DNA of 64,000 nt, from assembly GCA_973895155.1 (NCBI GenBank), contig OZ316892.1, positions 19,220,001 through 19,284,000 on the forward strand. The letters run 5' to 3'. The DNA is from Marsupella aquatica (lineage: Eukaryota > Marchantiophyta). The translations under genes and the position numbers were made by a program. The notes beneath the pieces were generated by a model. The model worked only from the letters and a program-made list of their open reading frames with translations, did no database searches and had not been told where the DNA came from. This document shows positions 52,645 through 64,000 of this stretch, in pieces. Numbering within the stretch: the first letter of the stretch is position 1; the number at the start of each line of letters is the position of its first letter.

Positions 52645-55298
52645 TGCTTCCATGTGACTGAGTTTAGGGCGATGATGTACATATAACATACTGGTAATGA
52701 ACAAAATACTAAACAGGGAGACAAGATCTCGCAGATAGACCTAATAGGGGGGGACCAAAAAACCCTGAGGATATCCAATAATTGCTCCGGATAGAATACA
52801 TGGCTTTTTGGGAGACGCTGGGGTTGCCAAAAGGGTGACCCAAGGACCCAATAGGTGGGTAATTGTCACCACCTGTAGAGAGAGTGGTGAGGAAGTTGGC
52901 AATAAATCACACCTCAACTGATAAATACAAAGACTATAAAATAATCATCCCTGTCCAAACAGCATGATGATGTAGCACCATTCAGGGCAGCATTCTTTGG
53001 GGGCAAAAATTTGCTAGATTACACATCTTTGGAAACTAATCACACAATTTTGGCAAACACTTCTTATACTTGTTGTCTTCTATTATCCAGCTTCTAAGGT
53101 ATATATAGCTTCTCACCTAGCCAGATCAGATGGATATCCTTAAATCGATAGAAGGATAAGAGATTGATCTAAGACAATTATATAAAGCAATATACTCTCG
53201 CCAATTGCACTGGTCCGGGCCCCATTTTCCGGGCCCCCCACCACAATGCTTGAATTAACTACAGTACTTCAGCCAATAAATCGTCCCCGTCCAGAAAACA
53301 TGACTCGCGTGTAATTCAAGTCTGATGGAGTGCCATTAGGCCATTAAGTAATTAGAGGCACGCAGGTACCCAGTTGGCCAGTTATATAAGGGAGGAATCA
53401 CTGATGAGTATACGAAGACCGGTGCTATCGGTATACACTATACAAGCTTCTCTAGACGGTTCCGGCCCGCGCAGCCAATGAAGGGGATCCGTCCTGGTTG
53501 CGAGGGACAAGACCCACGAATTCTGGCGGCGAGCGCACTTCTGAGCAACAGGCTACGTCACAGACTCTACAGTAGTGTGGAATGATCGTCTGTCTATCCT
53601 CTATCGGGATCGGTGGGCTAGATCTGGCGGCCATAACTTACTATCCTGTCTCGAGTGCCGTGACTCGACTGCTGCACTTGAGAGTAAGACCGCCATAATT
53701 GGTGGTGCCGTGGTGGAGTGTCTTGGGGTACCGTAATTTCCGAGCCCCCCGGCCACCAAAGTGGCGGTGGTGTGTGAAGTAGGAGAAGGTGTGTCTAATT
53801 CTCGAAAGTAAAATGTGACCAATAGATCTCCTTACATTTAATGAAAACCATTAGATTTTGACTGAGTGGGTATGTGGCTAGATGAGAAACTAATCTAGAC
53901 CAATATTTGGCTTAGTTTTGCCAAAGGTGGAAATAATTTGTTGTGAGTGGAATTTGGCAAATTTTAAATACACTGGGAGTGCTGAGTGCTGTTAGGGAAC
54001 AAAATGATTGGTGCTAAATCTGGTGGCGCTTTTGTATCTCAGGAATGACACCCGACTTAGTCAGGTAGCAAGAATTAGAGAGGGTTGTATTTTTTAGCAG
54101 AATTTGGCTCTATATTAGGGGGACTCAAAACAGTGGGTGAAGAATATTTTCAGAGTAGTTGAGATTGGTTTCATAGGTTTTGCCTTGGCTTTCTCCCTTT
54201 TATTGGGTTCCTGCCTGTTTGGACTCTCTGCCTGTGTGACTCTAAACAAGAAGCAGACAAGAAATTTCCACAAAAATATTACTCACTACAGACTAGTGTG
54301 AGGGTGTGGCAAACATCTCTAAACTTTGGCTTATTCCTTCAAGCAATTTACATTTGTTGAATTTCATGTCAGATATTCTTTGGTTTGAGTTCATATTAGA
54401 ACTACAAGTAGTGGTCCAGTTTGATTTGGTAGTTGCTACGGTAGTGCTATCACCAGAGTTTTTTCACTGGCAAAAATTAGCTAGGTCCTCCTCTCGAAGC
54501 TGATTTTTTCGTCTGAATTTTCTTACACACCATTTACAATTAAATCCTAACCCCACTGATGAGGGGGAGCCAAGCACGCCACAAAGACAAAGACAAGCCC
54601 ATCTTGGGACCAACAAGCGCACACACAAGATCCAAAACAACGACGCACACCACAGGAGTATGCCAGGAGCACACATCCCTGGCAACAGCCGTGGCCAGCT
54701 ATATTTTTGTGTTCCATTAGTTAATTTTACACCTAACCATAGACCCAAATAATCGGGCAAACAGTCACAATCTGTCAATTCCAATCTAACCATAGAGCGT
54801 TCTGGTCACGGACCTTGAAACAAAATGTTACCCTTTAGGGCCCACCTGCCCACTATTATAAGTCTGTTTCTCATGGTCGTCAAAAAACATACAAACGCTT
54901 GAGACCGTTTAAAGCTATTATTATTGGGACGGCACATAGTAAGCCGACAGCACGGAGCAGCTCGAGCAGTGGTTCAATAAAATCATCGAGCTCGAAACAG
55001 CTCAAATCATCGTCCGCCCCTCTCTTCAGTCGATCTGAACGTGGAGGATAAGTTCTCCCCCACGACCAGCTCCAGATTCCTCGGTTCCCGGAGTGGAGAA
55101 GGAGCTTGGGCTTTCAGCTTATTACTGCCTGCCGCTGTCGATCACGTGCTCAGTTGAGCTTGATCATCGCTTTATAGCTTAGCATTGGGTCAGAGACGCT
55201 GTCTGCTCAGTTCTGCTCAGCTCGACCATCAGGTTATAGCTTAGCATTGTTGCATCTGTCAGAGGAACGATCGTTTCGAGTCTACAGTGGTCGGAGTG
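52645..55298. other. Intergenic tract upstream of pectate lyase A
   Basis: 53803-53960 is a diverged copy of 52390-52500 (shared accatta...attttg...gtgg...tgtggct), so both belong to one dispersed repeat family. 53440-53800 is G/C-rich without a supported gene. From about 54900 the sequence is probably promoter and leader of pectate lyase A. A TATA-like tattataag is at about 54854-54862, and the stretch from about 55040 resembles the leader of pectate lyase B. Confidence 0.5.
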
Positions 55299-57999
55299 AT
55301 GGCGTCGACGTCTGTCATGGTGCTGCTGCATGCTTTGGTCGTGTGCACCATCGTCGTAGTTTCGAATGCAGGGCCTGCTCGTACGTTGGAGTGAGTGATT
55401 TTGTGGATTATTTGTCGGGATTGGGTTAGACTGATTGTCTCTCGAGAAAGAATCCTGACTGGGACAGCATTGTGCAGGGAAGAATGCTGGTTTTATGAAT
55501 GAGTGGATGAATGGATCTCAGGAATTGCTTCCAGCTCAAATTGGCAGTCATGTGAGAGGGGATGGGCCTCCCGTGTGGTTGCAGTGACAGTTCCAATTGT
55601 CGGATTTTGCACTCCAGTGTTGTGGATCGGTTTGGTGAGAATGTTTTGATCCGTGTGGTCTCTCCTAGCACTCTATATTTTTATCAATGTAGGCCGGCAC
55701 GTGAAAGGTTTCAATACGCTTTAAGCTCTGTATTGATCTCTTCCTGTAGTACCCCCACCATCTTTTTGAAACTCTTCTCAGTTTAATCCTTTGTGGTCGT
55801 GTGTCGATGTAGATTCTCTCTCCCCTGGCATGGTTTAAGTCCATTCCCAAAGCATTTCCGCTGCACGTCTGTGACTGGTCTTTGAACCTGGACCTTCGTT
55901 TTTCCTCATGCATTTGTGCCCCGGGCTACTTGTGTGTGTGCCGCTTGCAAATTTGATAAGCATGGAAGCTTGTTCGTGAAGTTGAGTTCTCCCCGTTCAA
56001 TTGCTGCGATGAAATCCATACCTAAGCCCCCTTCTGAAAACCAGAGTAGAACGTCTCCTAAACCGGCGATGTAGCTTAAATTATTCATTAGTCGTTTCGT
56101 TTTGGACGGCGCTAACAGAACAGAATGTATAGTCTGGAATCAAAGTCCCGTTTTGTGTGCAATGCAATTTCTCATCAATGCTTGAACGTTGGTAAGCTCT
56201 TGTAAATGAATGCCATTTGGTCATTTTCCTTTAATTTTGGTACTTCAATGTTTGGTCCTGGGGAAGTTCTCTCAGGTTGTGTAGCGTGATGATCGTTTGG
56301 GTTCTAGAGTCATCGAAACTGACGACGACAGCAAGCTGCATTTGATTTATCTCTTTTCTGCTTCATATGCTTGGCAGAGAGGTGAGAAACGCGACCGACA
56401 TCTTTGGCAGTCGCATGGAACTCAACGCTGCGAGAAAGCTTAACGGATGCGGAACAGGAAACCCAATCTCTGATTGCTGGCAATGTGATCCCAACTGGTA
56501 CCAGCACCGTCGAAAACTGGCCGACTGTGCCATTGGCTTTGGGCGGAATGCCGGAGGAGGTCGCAACGGAGCGATTTATGTTGTAACGGATCCTGGAAAT
56601 GACAATCCCACTAATCCCAACCCGGGTACCATCCGTTACGCAGCTACCCGGTCTAAACCTCTCTGGATCATTTTCGAACGTGATATGACAATCACTTTGT
56701 CAGAGGAGTTGATAGTCACGAGCGACAAGACTTTTGATGGGAGAGGTGCCACTGTCCACATTGCCTACGGTGCTTGCTTTACTCTTCAATACATTTCCAA
56801 TGTGGTCATCCACGGCCTGCATATCCATGACTGCAAATCGACTGGGCCAGCTAGAGTGATGAGCTCAGTGACCCACGTCGGAGACCGAGGAGTGACAGAC
56901 GGTGATGGCATCAGCATTTTCGGATCGAGTAACCTTTGGATCGACCAGAACTACCTCTCCAACTGCGCCGATGGCTTGATTGATGCCATTCACGGCTCAA
57001 ATTCTATAACTATCTCAAACAACTACTTCACGAACCATGACAAGGTTATGCTCTTGGGAGCTCATGACAGCGATTACCCGGACCAGAACATGCACGTCAC
57101 TGTTGCATTTAACTATTTTGGACACGGGTTGGTCCAGCGTATGCCCAGGTAAACGATCCTGCACGATAACTCTCCAGTTCATTGCCATCTGAAAGCTTTG
57201 CATTGTTAGCTTTGAGACGCAGATGTTTCGAAGTGTTCCATCGCCGTTGACATCCTGGTGCTCCTGTTATCTTCTCGATCACGCTCCCGAATGCTGGATT
57301 GTTCCGTCTCGGCCTCCTTTTGGTTTATTTCACCCGTGGATTCAGGCTAATTTGGGATGCTCAAAACTCTCGTGTCAATTGCTTCCACGTTCAGTCCACA
57401 CAAGTGTCCCTCATTCGCGGAACAGTGTGTTGTTCCACTTGTCGTAGTCTTGAAATCATTTCTCTTTGTCGATTTACTGTCGGATTGGAGTATCTGTCCC
57501 CTGCCAGTATCAAGCAAGTGCAATGCCTTGACGAAACATGTCCTGTTGTTCACAGGGGTAGATTAGGATATTTCCATGTGGTCAACAACTACTACTCAGG
57601 TTGGGGCAAGTACGCCATCGGTGGAAGTGCCAACCCTACTATCAACAGCGAGGGCAATTACTTTGATGCCAGCGGCTCTCCAAACGACGTAAGCTGCTTT
57701 GGCTACCGTGTTCTGATGTTTTCAATTGGAATCAAAATTACATTGTGCCTTTTGGACTGATCTTCTAGTTTGCGGAACTTATTATGGAGTTGTGGATGCT
57801 GTTATTATCACAGGTCACAAAGCATCTTGACAACACTGGCAATTGGAGGTCTCTGGGAGACTCGTTTAATAATGGCGCTTACTTTGTCCAGAAGGGACAT
57901 ACATCGTCGGCACATTTATACAGCAGAGCAACGAGTTTTACTCCTGTCCCTGCTTCTCGAGTGGCGGCAGCGACTGCAGGAGCTGGTCCCACAAGCTGA
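55299..57999 (+). CDS. Pectate lyase (PL1 family), secreted, copy A, four exons
   Basis: Exons 55299-55390, 56378-57148, 57556-57688 and 57814-57999 join in frame to 393 aa. It cleaves de-esterified pectin by beta-elimination in the cell wall. Residues 1-24 are a signal peptide ([15 protein letters not shown], ending VVVSNAG). The plant PL1 core shows [110 protein letters not shown] (with the catalytic Arg region) and [13 protein letters not shown]. The C-terminus ([11 protein letters not shown] ... ATAGAG) is also typical. Two odd residues: the usual WIDH is WIDQ, and the usual RCRHGY after RMP is RGRLGY. Splice borders are GA|GTGAGT, CAG|GTAAAC, GAC|GTAAGC, with acceptors GGCAG, CACAG and CACAG. 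A tandem relative starts at 61509. Confidence 0.92.
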
Positions 58000-59384
58000 A
58001 ATGCAGGAGCTATTTTTTCGTGGAAAGGGATTTGTATACTGACATTGCACCGTACCGACTGAGGAGTTTTATTCACGTGACCTACTCATTCACACGAATG
58101 TTCATGCTCTAAATGTCCTCTCTCTAAAGCTTTGGCGACTGGCGAGTCTTGGCTGAGATATGTTGACCATCCGCATGCTTGATAGGTAGAGAGGAACAGA
58201 GCATCTTTACTATTAGTGCTAGCAGTCGCACAACTGAGCTGTGTTTGTCGGCCGTGTGAACTAGCTGTTTTTGCACGTAGCTAGGAGGTGGCACTGGACC
58301 AGTAGTTTTCCGAAGTGTGCAGGATTGGTGGCGTGTTTACCACATAGCAACATGGCATCGTAATTGTCGGTAGGATGCACAAAGTTGTTGCGAACAGGGA
58401 ATTTGATTAACGAGAGATATTTTCACACAAGAAGGTAGCAGTACAGAACTAGCTTGGATCACATGTGCAGCCCTTTGTTGTTTTACCTACGCATGACTTC
58501 GGCAGGCTACCTTCGAAACTCGTCGTGAATTTGATTCTCAAAGGTTGGAATTTGTGAATCTCTTCCCGTCCTTGGATTGCACAATTCAACGCAGCATGAG
58601 TGCGAAACCTTGAGACTTCCTCTCTACTGGGGCAATGACTAGCAGAATGCATCATGTCTTGTTCAGGCCTGTTCTCCGATTCGGTACTTGGGACCAACTG
58701 AGGGTAAAGGAGGCCTCTTATCTAAAATTCACATGTACTTGCAATATCCGCTAGGGAAAACGAGAACTGAAAACGCCAGGACGTTAGAAGGTTAGTACAC
58801 TCATACCCAGGTCCTTGTACAGACAGATTGCGAAGTAATGGGTAATACCAAGACAGAGAGAATGGTGATTGGCATTGATCAAGAATCATATACAGTCTCA
58901 CCTAGCACGGAGAAAGTTAACCTGGAGCTATTTCTCACAGTACGTAATGTGTGGTTACGTCTTAAACGTAAGTAGCCAGAAGTTGAAAGAAATGGTCATA
59001 CCTGTTGAAAGAACTGTAGGGGGAACCATGCATGTGTTGAATTTTGGGTAAGAGGCCCCCAAGTGTCTACAACTCAATTCGTGTCTAATTCAAACGCGGG
59101 TTGGTGAAGTTCTTTCGCAGAAATGGAATGATATCTACTAATCAGAGTTTCACATTACATCGAGGGTTGATAGATTATGAAAAATGGAAAATGATTGCCA
59201 CGTTTGGTTAGTCCCTTCTCGATCGGATTAGCGAGTCCAACAATAATCCATCCACCTGTTGGCAGCGTCTACTAGTGGAATTTGGAAGGTTGCTTGCACT
59301 GCACTTGGATGTCATGATCAAGTAAATATCTGCGGAAAGGAACATTGTGGTCCGCTGAAAGGAGCTGTACCAGCCCTAGTACTG
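58000..59384. other. 3' flank of pectate lyase A, no gene seen
   Basis: The first part is probably 3' UTR. No supported coding sequence follows. Confidence 0.5.
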
Positions 59385-59791
59385 CAAGTGATGTAGGTCA
59401 ATCATGACTCCATGGGTGGATCGAATTGTAAACTTATATGCGGAGCAGAAGTTTATGACCGTAAAGGTGATTTCTGGTCTCCTATAAAGCCCATGGTATC
59501 CAAATTCCACGTTTTTCATCAGGTTGTGACAATTGGGGAGGAGCTTTTTGTCCAGGGCTCGATCATTCGTGACTTTAGTGATAGAGAAATTAATGATCCA
59601 AACCGGATTAGTAATATTCTTGAGAATCCGCTTAAGTCTAGAAAGATCTATCACCCTGGCAAGGATGAGTGGAGGTTGATGGAGCCTTTAATTGGGGATT
59701 GATGTTCGTGTGGGAGGCAATTTTGGAGCACCCTTTGCTGTCCAAGGAAATTTCTATCACATGACTTCCTTCTATTGGAGTTTATATATAT
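59385..59791 (+). pseudogene. Kelch-motif (F-box/kelch-like) fragment, frameshifted
   Basis: 59412-59702 encodes 96 aa with a kelch-like blade: AEVYDRKGDFWSPIKPM, then VVTIGEELFVQGS, then KIYHPGKDEWRLMEPLIGD. After a TGA, the next frame continues with DVRVGGNFGAPFAVQGNFYH, which looks like the following blade. So there is probably one frameshift. There is no F-box and no complete propeller, so it looks like a remnant of an F-box/kelch or kelch-repeat gene lying between the two pectate lyase copies. Confidence 0.5.
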
Positions 59792-60668
59792 AATATAGTA
59801 AATCAATTCATGGTCACTTGTTCAAATCATTTTCCTTTCCTAAGAATCGAGGACGGTTGCAACATGGGTACAATGTTAGATGTGCTCCTTTTGTGGCAAA
59901 GGAGCTTTTAGCAGTAGTAAGAAGAGATTAAAGTTTCTTGAATTCTGAAGAACATCTCATACGTACAAAAGGGTTTGGTTAGATGAACAAATATATCAAC
60001 CGGGAGATGATAGTAACATGGCCTCCTCTAAGTCCCAAGGTAGTGCGTGACACAATAAAGGCTATCAGTTGCTCTGTTCAATTAGCTTTGAGCAATGCAT
60101 GGTGGAATATATCATTGCTTGACCAATTAATTTTTTTGGCATGGGTCATTTCCCAATAATTTGACCACTTTATTTGATCTTCCAAGACTCCCTTCTTTTC
60201 TTCCAGTGTCAAGGATCAATCTATCATTTAGAATCATCCAGAAATATCTTTTGTTTGTTTGTAAAACCGAAGAAGAACATTAGCAACTCGGGTGTATGAA
60301 TAGTCCGTCAGGTTGACAGGACTGAGGCCCAACTCGCATGTGAGAGGCCTGAAGCTTTTTGGCCCTAATCACTTCCTTGATCAATGTTTGGATGAAAGTA
60401 TATCTCTTCTTCCAACAGTATCTTCTCTCTGGGACTTCTTTTCACTACATAGCTTTTTTTTATTACAGAGCCTGAGGTCGGGACCTTGTCCTTGGGACCC
60501 CACAATCTATGCCGTCAGGCTGGGCACATGAGGGGGTGCTGCCAGAAAAGTCTTGCTCATTCACATCCTCACACTACTCAAGTTGAGAGCCATTTTTTGA
60601 AAGACCCTTCACATGCAAGTTGAGCCTGAGCATTATTTTTGATCTAGCTTGTGGGTCATTCACCCAAT
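59792..60668. other. Intergenic, no gene seen
   Basis: AT-rich, with a short tatatatata run near 59786. No supported coding sequence. Confidence 0.5.
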
Positions 60669-60834
60669 TAAACTACACCTGCCCATATAAAAGCCCCATT
60701 CTCTCACTCACCACTCTTCATTCTTATACTCTTCATTCTTATACTCTCGTGAAGAGTGTCTCACCATAAAAGATGAAGCACTTGCCAATAAAAGGTGAAG
60801 CACTCATCACCTTTTGTGGAGCTCAAGCCCATTC
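60669..60834 (+). repeat. TATA-containing dispersed repeat, copy 2
   Basis: Contains acacctgcccatataaaagc, then gaagagtgtctcacca, then accttttgtggagctcaag. This matches 34207-34299 in inverted orientation but is longer because of an internal ttcattcttatactc duplication (60718-60747) and added aaag-rich sequence. Confidence 0.75.
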
Positions 60835-60845
60835 TTGAACCAGCA

Positions 60846-60940
60846 CACTTTAAAATGAAGGCTGCGGTTAACCTGTAAAGCTATGGCGTACTTTCATTTT
60901 ATGGCGTACTTTAAAATGAAAGCTATGGGTAACCTGTAGC
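60846..60940. repeat. Short duplication
   Basis: actttaaaatgaaggctgcg and flanks recur as actttaaaatgaaagctatg, each followed by ttaacctgta / gtaacctgta. Copies are at about 60846-60880 and 60908-60940. Confidence 0.8.
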
Positions 60941-61508
60941 TCTTTATTGGGGAAGTTCTGTTTTGAGTCAAAGTAGATGAGAAAGTCAAGTAGTGAGCCA
61001 ATCCATATCTTGAATGCACTTAACATCGCAAAGAAAAAAATCACGAAGGGCATAATAAGAAGGGGAGAAACGTCCAATTGGAGGTACAAAAAGTGTGGAA
61101 GCTCGACATTATACATATACCTGGGAGAGCGTTTATACAGGTATCAGCACTGAGAACGGAAATCACGGATTACTTCAGTCCTGTCCAGCTGACAGGACGG
61201 AAGTGGAGCCTGGAGATGGAGTAGGGTACTTTAAGACCAAGCTCTCTGCAGCTCACAACATTGTCTTCCCCCTCTCGTCACTACTGTAGACCAGGTCTTA
61301 GAGTCTCCCCACGACCAGCTCCGGATTCCCAAGTTGCTGGAAGGGAAGAGAGAGCTTGGTCTGCTGCGCTGCCGCTGGACTGGCTCGATCATCACCCATC
61401 AGGGTCCCTCAGCTCAACTCAGCTCAGCTCCCATAGCATTGCAGCTGTCTCACGAGGGACGATCCTCACAAGTCTACGGTGGTGGGAGTGAGGGAGAGGA
61501 CATCAGTC
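60941..61508. other. Upstream region and leader of pectate lyase B
   Basis: From about 61298 it is similar to the leader of copy A (ccccacgaccagctcc..., ...agtctac.gtggt.ggagtga). A ctcagctcaactcagctcag run is present near 61409-61431. The copy-A start codon position is AGG here. Confidence 0.6.
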
Positions 61509-64000
61509 ATGGTGCTGCTGCGTGCTTTGATTGTGTGCACCATCCTCGTAGTTTCGAATGCTGGCCCTGCTCCTGCGTTTGGGTGAGTGATGACCGAGTG
61601 ATTTAGTGGATCTGGCAATTGGTTTGATTTCTCGAGAAGAAATGCGCACTGCGACAACATTGAAACTGAGTGACTGCTATTGCTTGGCAGCTCCTCAAGG
61701 AAAGAATGTTGGTTTCCTGAAGCTCAAACTGGCAATGCATGTGAGAAGGAATGGGCCTCTAGTGGTTGCATGGACTACGTTGATGTTGCATTTTGTGGGC
61801 GTTCGTACGAGAGCGTTTTGGGTCTCTGTGGTGAGGATGTTTTGACTTTCATCCGTTTTGTCTCTCGTCAAGCTCTAGTTTCTGCATCAATGTAGGCGCG
61901 CCATGTGAAAGGAACCACAGGAAATCCTCTGACACTCTTCACAATGCGTTCCTTTGTGGTCATTTGACGATGCACAGTAGTTTAGTCTGTTCCAAACTAT
62001 TTTTCTGCTGCACGTCTGTCACTGGTATGCGAACGTGGTACTTAGTGTGTGGCTGTTCCCTCTGGCAGCCCCATTATACACTTCTAGTGATCTTTCCAGA
62101 AAAGCTTGCTCGTGAAGTTGAGTTCTCTTTGTTGAATTTCTTGCTGCAAATCCATATTGTGCGGCCATTTGACCATTCCTCATCTGAGTACCATTATTTG
62201 CACGTAGCGGACAACGAGAAAGACTCGTCTGTTTTGGCATGATTAGATACTATGCTGTACCTAGCTTTCAGAAAATTTAGAGTTTCAAGTGCTCTGCAGA
62301 GGTGCTGGACGTTTTCCGAGCTAGCACCCTCATTTCCCAGCGTCGGTAGCGAAGTCATGTACTTGATTTACAATTAGTGGGCATGTGGTCCGGATTCAAG
62401 AAGTAGGCAATGGCTTTTCAGTAGCCGTTCCAGTTTGTCTCGAAACAATTTCTTCTACATCTGCTAGAGTTCTACTGCCTTTCGTTGCTGTCATTCGCCT
62501 TGCCTGTGTCAGATCGAGGCACTATGGCCTGCCTTCCGTTCTTTTTAATATTCTCCACTTGCACAGTGGAGCTCGTCAAGACGTCAAGCTACTTCACGTT
62601 AACTTTACCGTGTCCTGTTGAACCGTTCTGTCATCATCTCGGTCTAGCTTTCTGTCCCCAAACTGCGTCATTGATGTGCTCTGTCACCTCATGGAATTAT
62701 TTCGGTTGTTCGCGCACCACGGGTAAACGGTTGTTCACTTGTTCATGATACTTCTCAGTTGTCTGACGAATCCAGCTTCGTTTCGGTGGACTGGGCCGCA
62801 TGCTCCACTCATCGGATTGACAACTGCACTGCGCCAGCTATGGGTGCTAAATAATCCTTGTACTTACTCGCATTAGGAGTGCACGGGCCTGTGCCATGGA
62901 ACCTTCAATGTAGTCTCTCGCCGTCCTTGCAATGTATTTCTGTCAGGAGACTCAACTGTGAAGTACATGTTTCACGCCATGTGTAGCATAAACGCATTAG
63001 TGAAGATCATAATGTTCTGTTCTTCCCCTTCTGATGTAAGTGCTCCATGTGTCGTCACATAGTAACCACATGTACCACATTGCATTGGAAGTGTGTTTCG
63101 AGCGGCTTTCGTCATCTGGACGTTGTAGTTCGACGTTTGCGTCTCATTACAAGTTGGCTCAGATCGGGAGATTCTTTGTGAGCACTTCGCTTTCGGACTC
63201 TTCCTGGCCTTCCTGAACACCCAAGTGGAAGTTCTGGTAGACCTGCAATGTAATTAGCTGACTGCTTTTGGACGGCCTTAGTGCTTTGAAATACTAGAGG
63301 ATAGACGCATGGTCTGAAAGACCGTTTGTGAGCAATGCAATGTCCTTTCAGTGCTTGGAATTGTGTAGGCACTCGTTCATGAGCGCCATTTCGTCAGTTT
63401 TCTTTGTGGTACCTCAATGTGAAGTCTCGCTTACAGTTTTCGTTCCTGACAAAGTTCTCTTAGGTTGTGATTGTCTGCATTGTGATGAGGGCCATCTGAA
63501 TTGAAGACCTTCATTTAATTGAACTGTTTCCTGGTTGGTGTGCTTGGCAGATTGGTGAGCAACGTGGCTGAAATCTCTGGAAGTCGAAGGGATCTCCTTT
63601 CGGAAACAGTGCTCGAGAGAAAGCTCAACGGATGCGGAACAGGAAACCCAATCGCTGATTGCTGGCAATGCGACCCCAACTGGTCTCAGCATCGTCAAAA
63701 ACTGGCTGACTGTGCCATTGGCTTTGGGCAGAATGCCCGAGGAGGTCGCAACGGAGCTATTTACGTTGTGACGGATTCAGGAAATGACAATCCCACCAAT
63801 CCCAATCCAGGCACCATCCGTTATGCGGCTACCCGGTCTGAACCTCTCTGGATCATTTTCGAACGTGATATGACAATCACGTTGTCAGAGGAGTTGATAG
63901 TCACGAGCGACAAGACTTTCGATGGGAGAGGTGCCAATGTCCACATTGCCTACGGTGCTTGCTTTACTCTTCAATACATTTCCAATGTGGTCATCCACGG
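61509..64000 (+). CDS. Pectate lyase (PL1 family), secreted, copy B, partial (runs off the window)
   Basis: Exon 1 (61509-61582) encodes a signal peptide [20 protein letters not shown] and ends GG|GTGAGT. Exon 2 begins 63551 after GGCAG and is open to the window end. It reads [38 protein letters not shown] and onward to the [11 protein letters not shown] region, nearly identical to copy A. The copy-A initiator ATG is replaced by AGG, so translation must start at the equivalent of copy-A Met7, which still leaves a usable signal peptide. Intron 1 is 1,968 nt versus 987 nt in copy A, with extra sequence at about 62250-63400. Function as for copy A. The catalytic region lies beyond the window. 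Confidence 0.88.

Noticed and set aside
1-64000. CRISPR arrays, bacterial operons, rRNA genes, telomere repeats
   Set aside because: None seen. All tandem repeats have adjacent or irregular units without conserved spacers, and the genes have introns.

Overview
This window looks like nuclear DNA of a streptophyte with swimming sperm (a bryophyte, lycophyte or fern rather than a flowering plant). The recognisable genes are plant-type and intron-bearing (EDM2-like PHD fingers, a plant-style TK1 thymidine kinase, plant PL1 pectate lyases with signal peptides, a complex I B9/NDUFA3-type subunit). An intact DNAAF4/DYX1C1 dynein-assembly gene is also present, and flowering plants lack this factor. 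The species cannot be named from the sequence. Gene density is low. Much of the DNA between genes is AT-rich, full of short tandem duplications, or made of decayed mobile elements.

Layout. 0-4 kb: an EDM2-type triple PHD-finger ORF (- strand) that stops where the family normally continues, a Cys-rich ORF next to it, and a broken copy of ribosomal protein eL20 (RPL18A). 4-8 kb: no genes, but dispersed direct repeats. 8.35-13.06 kb: a Copia retrotransposon on the - strand, with 5' LTR, tRNA-iMet primer site, gag, zinc knuckle, protease, integrase and the start of RT, cut off in RT and full of stops. 14.0-15.3 kb: a three-exon NDUFA3-like gene. 16.8-18.3 kb: an intronless 471-aa protein with internal repeats. 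19.6-20.4 kb: a two-exon gene for a 71-aa protein. 23.5-28.0 kb: two long intact ORFs (717 and 579 aa), the first gag-like with a CCHC knuckle, with no reverse transcriptase after them. 30.4-32.4 kb: thymidine kinase in four exons. 37.6-40.3 kb: a multi-exon-looking - strand locus ending in a restriction-endonuclease-like exon of the kind found in non-LTR element proteins. 44.5 kb: a solo LTR beside a tRNA-like remnant. 49.1-50.7 kb: DNAAF4. 55.3-58.0 kb and 61.5-64.0 kb (cut by the window edge): two tandem pectate lyase genes with a kelch-motif remnant between them.

The housekeeping genes are unrelated to one another: nucleotide salvage (TK), respiration (NDUFA3), ciliary dynein assembly (DNAAF4) and cell-wall pectin cleavage (pectate lyases). 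There are no operon-like groupings. The least explained parts are the gag-like two-ORF locus at 23.5-28 kb, with repeated DGIHSH-type units and a foldback element between its ORFs, the repeat-bearing 471-aa protein, and the RLE-like multi-exon locus. All splice sites given are read by eye and are not supported by transcripts.
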